Below, one piece after another: positions 5,305 to 9,310 of a DNA stretch of 9,310 nucleotides (positions are counted from its first letter, which is position 1; each line of letters begins with the position of its first letter). The DNA is taken from NCBI GenBank assembly GCA_046728935.1, contig JBKPFS010000014.1:1-9310 (forward strand), read 5' to 3'. The notes beneath the pieces were generated by a model. The model did no database searches. It was not told where the DNA came from and saw nothing but the letters and a program-made list of their open reading frames with translations. This DNA is from DATAFO01 sp046728935 (GTDB taxonomy: Bacteria > Actinomycetota > Thermoleophilia > Solirubrobacterales > 70-9). The position numbers were made by a program, and so were the translations under genes.

Positions 5305-6731
5305 CGAAGTTCTCCGGGCTGGGGCTCGAGCCGGGGCTCGTCCGGACGCTCGACGAGCTCGGCTACGTCGAGCCGACGCCGATCCAGGAGCAGGCGATAC
5401 CCGAGCTGCTCGCCGGCCACGACGTGATCGGCCAGGCGCAGACCGGCACCGGCAAGACGGCCGCGTTCGGCCTACCCCTACTCCAGTACCTCGACCCGGA
5501 GTCCGAGGAGACCCAGGCGATCGTCCTGACGCCGACGCGCGAGCTCTGCATCCAGGTCACCCAGGCGCTCCGCGCCTACGCCGAGCACCTGCCGATCGAG
5601 GTGGTGGCGGTCTTCGGCGGCGCCCCGATCCGGACCCAGCAGTCGCAGATCCGCGCAGGCGCGCACGTCATCGTGGCCACGGTGGGCCGGATGATGGACC
5701 TGATCTCGCGCGGCTCGCTGGTGCTCACGTCGGCCCGCTACGTCGTCCTCGACGAGGCGGACGAGATGCTCGACCTCGGCTTCATCGAGGACGTCGAGAA
5801 GATCCTTCGGATGTGCCCGAGCGGCCGTCAGACCGGGCTCTTCTCGGCCACGATCCCGCCGCCGATCGAGCGTCTCGCAGAGCGCTACATGTACGCGCCG
5901 GTAACGATCAGGGTGACACCGAAGCAGCTCACCGTGGACGCGATCGAGCAGGCCTACGTCGAGGTCCAGCCGCGGGCGAAGACCGATCGACTGGTCGACG
6001 TGCTGCGGGCGGAGGAGCCCGAGCAGGCGATCATCTTCTGCCGCACGAAGGTGGGCGCGGCGCGCCTCGACTCAGAGCTTCGGCGCCGCGGCCTCGACGT
6101 CAAGGCGCTGCACGGCGACATGACCCAGGGCCAGCGCGACGGGGTGATGATCTCATTCAAGGAGCACAAGCTGCCGTTGCTGGTCGCCACCGACGTCGCC
6201 GCGCGCGGTCTCGACATCGAGCACGTCACGCACGTGATCAACTACGACCTCCCCAACAACACCGAGATCTACGTGCACCGGATCGGGCGCACCGGCCGGG
6301 TCGGGCGCACCGGCCGCGCGATCACCTTCGTCACCTCGAAGCAGCGTGACGAGATCCCTCGGATCGAGCGCGAGGCGAAGACCTCGATCGGTGAATGGGA
6401 GCCGCCCGAGGAGCGGATCGAGCACGCGCCCAGGCCGCGCCGCAGGGAGCACGAGCGCGAGGAGCCCGCCGAGGCCCCGGAGGCGCCGCCCGACGGGCCG
6501 GTGAAGCTGTTCGTCAACCGCGGCAAGCGCAGCGGAATCGAGGACGAGGACATCCGCTGGGCGCTCACCGAGGGAGCGGTGATCCCGGAGGAGTCGATCG
6601 GCGACGTCAGGGTGCTGGAGCGGTTCTCCTTCGTCGACCTCGGCCCCGCGGAGGCGGAGCGTGCGCTCGAGCGACTGGACGGCACGAAGCTGAAGGGCAA
6701 GCAGATCCGCGTCGAGTACGCGAAGACGTAG
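5301..6731 (+). CDS. deaD: DEAD-box RNA helicase with DbpA-like RNA-binding domain
   Basis: An ATP-dependent RNA helicase of 476 aa, of the kind that remodels rRNA and mRNA structure in ribosome assembly and cold adaptation. Motifs in order: Q motif PTPIQ (25-29), I AQTGTGKT (46-53), Ia PTREL (78-82), GG (106-107), II DEAD (151-154), III SAT (182-184), IV IIFCRT (244-249), HGDMTQGQRD (271-280), V ATDVAARGLD (296-305), VI HRIGRTGR (326-333). Motif Ib reads TVGR (127-130) rather than TPGR. A charged Glu/Pro/Arg linker (about 365-398) leads to a DbpA-type RNA-binding fold (400-476: VKLFVNRGKRSGI, ending IRVEYAKT). There is no own Shine-Dalgarno site; the start overlaps the stop of the oxidoreductase. 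The symbol deaD/csdA fits by architecture; dbpA is the alternative, but its rRNA specificity cannot be judged by eye. Confidence 0.95.
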   Translation: MTKFSGLGLEPGLVRTLDELGYVEPTPIQEQAIPELLAGHDVIGQAQTGTGKTAAFGLPLLQYLDPESEETQAIVLTPTRELCIQVTQALRAYAEHLPIEVVAVFGGAPIRTQQSQIRAGAHVIVATVGRMMDLISRGSLVLTSARYVVLDEADEMLDLGFIEDVEKILRMCPSGRQTGLFSATIPPPIERLAERYMYAPVTIRVTPKQLTVDAIEQAYVEVQPRAKTDRLVDVLRAEEPEQAIIFCRTKVGAARLDSELRRRGLDVKALHGDMTQGQRDGVMISFKEHKLPLLVATDVAARGLDIEHVTHVINYDLPNNTEIYVHRIGRTGRVGRTGRAITFVTSKQRDEIPRIEREAKTSIGEWEPPEERIEHAPRPRRREHEREEPAEAPEAPPDGPVKLFVNRGKRSGIEDEDIRWALTEGAVIPEESIGDVRVLERFSFVDLGPAEAERALERLDGTKLKGKQIRVEYAKT

Positions 6732-6733
6732 TC

Positions 6734-7714
6734 CTAGCCGGTCTCCGTCTGGGCTTGCCGACCCTCCCGGATCAGCGTGCGCCAGTCGCGGGTGCGGAAG
6801 ATCAGCACCATCGCGGCCGCCGCGATCACCACCGACCAGATGGTGACCGCCAGCTGCTGCCCCACCGAGTACGCGAGGACGGCCGCGTAGGTGGGCCCGT
6901 CGAGCGCGACGACCAGGAGCGCCTGCTGGGCCCCGGCGCCGCCCGGGGTGAACGGGAGCGCCCCGGTGATCGCCTGGACGCTCATCACCAGCAGCACCGC
7001 GTCGAACGATCCCCCGATCCGGAAGGCGTCGAGGAACAGCCAGAAGGAGGCGAACCGGCAGAGCCATCCCGCTCCCTGCCAGGCGAAGACCTCGCGCAGG
7101 TAACGCCGCGGTTCCCTGAAGATCGCCACCCCCTGCCGCAGGCGCTGCCAGAAGAGCTCGGCGCGCCGGGCGAGCACGGCGAACGCGACGACGAGCGCGA
7201 TCGCCAGCACGGTCACCGTCAGCAGCAGCAGCTGCGGATGCGCGGCCCAGAACGAGATCTCGAACGCCGGCAGCTCCGGCAGCCGCGGCGCGGCCGGGAG
7301 CAGCCCCTGGGTGATCGCGTACAGCAGCACCAGGAGGCCGACTCCACTGTCGAAGGGGGCGAGGACCGCAAACGAGGAGATGATCGCCGGGTAGTGCGAG
7401 TCGCGCACGCTCCGCTTCGCGAGCACGATCTTCAGCGCGTCGCCGCCTCGAGCCGGGAGGATCCCGTTCATCCCGGCACCGATCAGAAACGATGCCACGA
7501 CGCCGGTGCCGTTCACGCGGTCGCCGGGATAGGCGGCCCGCAGGGCGTTCGTCCAGGCGTGGGCGCGACAGAGCTGCAGGGCCAGCGAGAGCACCAGCGC
7601 CGCCACGAGGTAGGGCCAGTCGATGCGTCCCAGGTCCCCCAGGAAATCCCCGGCGGCGCGCAGGAACCGGTCGATCTGACCGCCGAGATCGATGGCGCCC
7701 GCCGGCATATTCAT
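6734..7714 (-). CDS. Flippase-like integral membrane protein (LPG_synthase_TM/UPF0104 family)
   Basis: A 326-aa polytopic membrane protein. Hydrophobic segments appear at about 33-50, 70-88, 108-135, 160-182, 210-230, 237-250, 264-283 and 287-306. Family marks are the conserved MNGILPARGGDALK (82-95; general pattern N-x-LP-x-R-x-GD) and GALPFTPGGAGAQQALLV (251-268). Proteins of this family resemble the membrane half of lysylphosphatidylglycerol synthase and are called flippase-like; biochemical roles are mostly unknown, with proposed roles in moving or modifying membrane lipids or lipid-linked glycans. The aminoacyltransferase domain of MprF is absent. ATG at 7712-7714 is used, with a second ATG two codons later; only a weak GGCGGG precedes it. 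It ends 2 nt from the helicase stop in tail-to-tail orientation and starts 14 nt from the divergent GT-C-like gene. Confidence 0.85.
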   Translation of the reverse strand: MNMPAGAIDLGGQIDRFLRAAGDFLGDLGRIDWPYLVAALVLSLALQLCRAHAWTNALRAAYPGDRVNGTGVVASFLIGAGMNGILPARGGDALKIVLAKRSVRDSHYPAIISSFAVLAPFDSGVGLLVLLYAITQGLLPAAPRLPELPAFEISFWAAHPQLLLLTVTVLAIALVVAFAVLARRAELFWQRLRQGVAIFREPRRYLREVFAWQGAGWLCRFASFWLFLDAFRIGGSFDAVLLVMSVQAITGALPFTPGGAGAQQALLVVALDGPTYAAVLAYSVGQQLAVTIWSVVIAAAAMVLIFRTRDWRTLIREGRQAQTETG

Positions 7715-7728
7715 AAGCTAGCCCGCCG

Positions 7729-9189
7729 ATGGCCCCCTCCCTGCTGCTCTCGGCGGCGATCGCCGCGGTCTATCTGATCTGGGAGCCGCCCAGCGCGGAC
7801 CTGGCGGCGCAGACCTTTCGCGTCGACCTGTTCGCCGACCAGGGCTTCACCGTCTGGAGCACCGCCTGGTACGGCGGCTTCCACGTCCCCGGCTACAGCC
7901 CGCTGTACCCGCCCCTGGCGTCGTGGCTGGGCCTGCGGATCGTGGGGGCGCTCGCGGCCGTCGCCGCGGCGGGGCTATTCGCTGCCCTCGCGTCGCGTCG
8001 CTTCGGCGCGCGTGCCCCGATCGGGTCGCTGTGGTTCGCGGCCGGCGTCAGCGCCTGGCTGTTCACGGGGCGAATGCCCTTCCTGCTTGGGGTGGCGATC
8101 GGGCTCGCGGCGCTGCTCGCGGCCGACTCGAGACGCCTCTGGGCCGCCGCGGTCCTAGCCCTGCTGACCGCGCTCGCGAGCCCGGTAGCCGGGTTCTTCC
8201 TCCTCCTCGGAGGGGTGACCCTCGGGCTTGTGGGCGACCGGGCGCGGGCGGCCAGCCTCGCGCTGCCGCCGGCAGCGGCGATCGTCTTCCTGGCGCTCGC
8301 CTTCCCCACCGGGGGCGAGGAGCCATTCGTGTTCTCCTCCTTCGTCGCCGTGCCCTTGCTGGCGATCGCGGCGCTGTGGCAGTTCCCGCCCGAGCAGCGC
8401 GAGCTGCGGATCGCGGTGGTCGTCTACCTGCTCGTCGCGACCGTCGCGTTCGTCGTGCCGAATCCCCTCGGCGGCAACGTCGTCCGGCTGGGCGCCCTGT
8501 TCGCGGGTCCGGTGATCGCGCTCACCGTCTGGTCTCGCCCCGCGATCCTGGTCCTGCTGGTGGTCCCGGCCATCTACTGGCAACTGAGCGCCCCCGTCCG
8601 CGACACGATCGTCGCGGTGGGCGATCCCTCGACCGAGGAGGGCTTTTACGCGCCACTGCTCGCCGAGCTCCAGCGCGAGGTGCCGCCAAGCAGCTCGCCG
8701 CAGGGGCTCCGCGTGGAGGTTCCCCCGACGCACAACCGCTGGGAGTCGGTCTACGTCGCCGAGCGCTTCCCGCTCGCCCGCGGCTGGCTTCGCCAGCTCG
8801 AATCGGAGGACTTCGACCTCTTCGAGGGCGGCAACCTGACGCCCGAGGCCTACCGCGAGTGGCTCGGCCAGCACGGCGTGAGCTTCGTCGCCGTTCCGCT
8901 CGACGTCGAGCGCGACCACCTCGCCGACGACGAGGTGAAACTGGTCGACGGGGGGCTCCCGTATCTCGAGCCGGTGTGGGAGAGCGCGGACTGGCGCCTC
9001 TACAGAGTCGCGGGCAAGCCGGACCTCAGGTATCGCTGGACTCCCTACTGGGAGGTGGTCGCCGGCGACGGCTGCGTCGAGCGAGACGGAGACTGGACCC
9101 TGGTCGAGCCCGACCACGGCGAGCTCGAGGTCGCCGCGCGGTTCAACGTCGACGGCCTCCTGGGAAGGGATCGGGTCTGCTCGGGATAG
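7729..9189 (+). CDS. Polytopic membrane protein with GT-C-like architecture, function unproven
   Basis: The protein has 486 aa. Hydrophobic segments at about 3-18, 63-88, 98-112, 115-131, 136-165, 174-192, 200-216, 226-243, 252-267 and 270-285 are followed by a soluble domain (about 290-486), probably outside the membrane. The first loop has RVDLFADQGFTVWSTAWYGG (31-50) and then GYSPLYPPLAS; an acidic residue early in the first loop (D33 or D37) is where GT-C glycosyltransferases keep their catalytic Asp. The soluble part holds VEVPPTHNRWESVYVAE (329-345), PLARGWLRQLES (348-359) and LTPEAYREWLGQHGVSFVAV (370-389), a pattern I recall from uncharacterised actinobacterial membrane proteins near cell-envelope genes. 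A lipid-linked-sugar glycosyltransferase is the best guess. ATG at 7729 is the first start after an in-frame TAA (7714-7716); no Shine-Dalgarno site. Confidence 0.8.
   Translation: MAPSLLLSAAIAAVYLIWEPPSADLAAQTFRVDLFADQGFTVWSTAWYGGFHVPGYSPLYPPLASWLGLRIVGALAAVAAAGLFAALASRRFGARAPIGSLWFAAGVSAWLFTGRMPFLLGVAIGLAALLAADSRRLWAAAVLALLTALASPVAGFFLLLGGVTLGLVGDRARAASLALPPAAAIVFLALAFPTGGEEPFVFSSFVAVPLLAIAALWQFPPEQRELRIAVVVYLLVATVAFVVPNPLGGNVVRLGALFAGPVIALTVWSRPAILVLLVVPAIYWQLSAPVRDTIVAVGDPSTEEGFYAPLLAELQREVPPSSSPQGLRVEVPPTHNRWESVYVAERFPLARGWLRQLESEDFDLFEGGNLTPEAYREWLGQHGVSFVAVPLDVERDHLADDEVKLVDGGLPYLEPVWESADWRLYRVAGKPDLRYRWTPYWEVVAGDGCVERDGDWTLVEPDHGELEVAARFNVDGLLGRDRVCSG
9162..9170 (+). promoter_or_regulatory. 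Ribosome binding site supporting a CTG start
   Basis: GGGAAGGGA lies 6 nt before CTG at 9177-9179, inside the end of the preceding gene. It is the only good Shine-Dalgarno-like stretch near the start of the EamA-family gene and is the reason for choosing the CTG. Confidence 0.45.
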
Positions 9190-9310
9190 CGCTGGGCCTC
9201 GCCTCGAGCGTCGCGTGGGGGATCTCGGACTTCCTTGGCGGCCTGCAGAGCCGTCGGATCTCCGCCCTCACCGTGCTCCTGGTGAGCCAGCCCGTGGGCC
9301 TGGTGCTCGC
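9177..9310 (+). CDS. EamA/DMT-family transporter, N-terminal part (runs off window)
   Basis: The frame reads LLGIALGLASSVAWGISDFL and then GGLQSRRISALTVLLVSQPVG, the first helix and the start of the second of an EamA-domain transporter of the drug/metabolite superfamily. The W-G-x-S-D-F-x-G motif is typical. Members are inner-membrane proteins of about 10 helices that move small metabolites; the substrate is unknown here. No ATG, GTG or TTG occurs in frame at the right place; CTG at 9177 follows a good ribosome binding site and puts the start just before the hydrophobic segment. The gene overlaps the preceding one by 13 nt, so translation is likely coupled. Only 44 codons are visible. Confidence 0.8.
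   Translation, partial: MLGIALGLASSVAWGISDFLGGLQSRRISALTVLLVSQPVGLVL

Noticed and set aside
6283..6316. Exact 16-bp direct repeat with period 18 (TCGGGCGCACCGGCCG)
   Set aside because: It encodes the normal GRTGRxGRTG of helicase motif VI, a repeat present at protein level in the whole family.
6395..7777. Plus-strand open frame of 460 codons spanning the helicase end and the flippase-like gene
   Set aside because: It crosses two real genes, is Arg/Gln/Glu-rich without a domain, and lacks a ribosome binding site.
8155..9117. Minus-strand open frame of 320 codons opposite the GT-C-like gene
   Set aside because: Antisense shadow; the plus strand shows a coherent membrane protein with hydrophobic periodicity.
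1..9310. Search for CRISPR repeats, tRNA/rRNA genes, phage genes, toxin-antitoxin pairs or defence genes
   Set aside because: No regularly spaced repeats, no tRNA-like cloverleaf and no proteins of these types were seen on either strand.

Overview
The window is a 9.3-kb piece of a very GC-rich bacterial chromosome. Dense packing, GC-rich codon use, weak or absent Shine-Dalgarno sequences on several genes and the style of the proteins (acidic, Arg/Ala-rich) point to an actinobacterium. The class Thermoleophilia (Gaiellales/Solirubrobacterales-like) is my best guess; this is inference from protein style, not from a marker gene. It looks like ordinary chromosome carrying one insertion sequence. 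I found no CRISPR array, tRNA, rRNA, prophage or defence system, and no clearly new multi-gene system.

Layout. (1) Positions 1-75 hold the last 24 codons of a rightward membrane-protein gene, possibly an ABC-2 type permease. (2) Positions 105-1171 hold a complete IS481-family element: a leftward DDE transposase, 27-bp imperfect terminal inverted repeats, and a CTAG on each side. It sits in the short gap between two convergent genes, and the flanking CTAG supplies the transposase stop codon. A perfect 30-bp palindrome lies inside the transposase gene. (3) Positions 1172-4322 form a leftward cluster, in transcription order: PfkB-family sugar/nucleoside kinase, citrate synthase (gltA), and two small uncharacterised proteins of 116 and 106 aa. 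The 122-bp gap before gltA carries a perfect 14-bp palindrome just upstream of a plausible promoter. (4) Positions 4357-6731 form a rightward two-gene operon with an ATGA overlap: a zinc-independent quinone oxidoreductase of the MDR superfamily and a DEAD-box RNA helicase with a C-terminal DbpA-like RNA-binding domain. (5) Positions 6734-7714 encode a leftward flippase-like membrane protein (LPG_synthase_TM/UPF0104 family), tail-to-tail with the helicase. (6) Positions 7729-9310 run rightward: a polytopic GT-C-like membrane protein of 486 aa, then the start of an EamA/DMT-family transporter that continues off the window and seems to use a CTG start.

How the genes relate. Citrate synthase is the entry enzyme of the TCA cycle; the kinase upstream and the two small proteins downstream are probably co-transcribed at least in part, but nothing shows that they act in the same pathway. 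The oxidoreductase and helicase are translationally coupled without an obvious functional link. The flippase-like protein, the GT-C-like protein and the EamA transporter are all membrane proteins and could belong to envelope lipid or glycan handling. Genes are packed so tightly (34 and 14 nt between divergent starts, 2 nt between convergent stops) that promoters and terminators must overlap coding sequence or mRNAs must be leaderless. No stretch over 300 bases lacks a gene.
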